DNA from: Anticarsia gemmatalis
Lineage: Eukaryota > Arthropoda > Insecta > Lepidoptera > Erebidae
Direction: 5' to 3'
DNA: 64,000 nucleotides
NCBI RefSeq assembly: GCF_050436995.1
Contig: NC_134749.1
Coordinates: forward strand, 13,162,001 to 13,226,000
A model generated the notes under the pieces. That model made no database searches. It saw only the letters and a list, made by a program, of their open reading frames with translations, and was not told where the DNA came from. How positions within the stretch are numbered: position 1 is the first letter of the stretch; each line of letters starts with the position of its first letter. Of this stretch, positions 63,897 through 64,000 are shown piece by piece. A program made the position numbers and the translations under genes.

Positions 63897-64000
63897 GTAG
63901 TCCGATTCTCTACCGCTATCGACTACCGACAATCGGCTAATCATCCAGAAATTTTGGATGAAAATCTGATCAGCGCTCTAGAAACTATTTTTGCAGTACA
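63897..64000. mobile_element. MITE family A, copy 9, cut by window edge
   Basis: AGTAGTCCGATTCTCTACCG start and GATCAGCGCTCTAG core; the copy runs past the right edge, inside gene 4. Confidence 0.75.

Noticed and set aside
1..64000. CRISPR array, prophage, bacterial operons, viral genes
   Set aside because: No direct-repeat/spacer pattern, no dense coding, and all real genes have spliceosomal introns; the window is eukaryotic.

Overview
This is a stretch of insect nuclear genome, almost certainly from a moth or butterfly (Lepidoptera). The reasons are AT-rich intergenic DNA, short exons of 90-225 nt split by introns carrying tRNA-derived SINEs of lepidopteran type, two LINE 3' ends of the 'GCTGACCCGCG...ATAATATTAGTATAGAT' kind, a TTAA-targeting piggyBac, and mariner-type TA insertions.

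The gene content is a cluster of four paralogous, secreted animal haem-peroxidase-family (An_peroxidase) genes. Gene 1 (+, 948-4385) enters from the left edge and shows only its last six exons. Gene 2 (-, 5836-11960) and gene 3 (-, 14074-20851) are complete, each with 12 coding exons, giving 624 and 630 residues. Gene 4 (-, 59604-63709) shows its last eight exons and continues past the right edge. I built the models by hand from splice sites. All junctions keep frame, and exon sizes and phases match between paralogs. By eye alignment, the distal and proximal haem histidines are kept. The distal Gln, the two residues that normally bind haem covalently (Asp, Glu) and the catalytic Arg are replaced, so the group looks like a divergent, possibly non-catalytic, peroxidase branch.

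Between genes 3 and 4 lie about 38 kb with no host gene that I can support, filled with mobile DNA. The main items are an intact piggyBac-like transposon (603-residue transposase, TTAA at both ends) with a 272-bp TTAA-flanked MITE directly beside it. Both sit at the exact centre of a perfect 196-bp palindrome. Others are a 5'-truncated R1/Jockey-like LINE inserted with a 16-bp target duplication into a mariner-like remnant, a 197-bp mariner-type MITE, a roughly 1.2-kb unclassified repeat, and two CpG-rich islands that share a motif. One MITE family of about 165-180 bp occurs at least nine times, including in peroxidase introns.

Genes 2, 3 and 4 are in tandem on the minus strand and gene 1 converges on gene 2. 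Shared architecture says they arose by local duplication. No CRISPR array, rRNA, functional tRNA or viral gene was seen.
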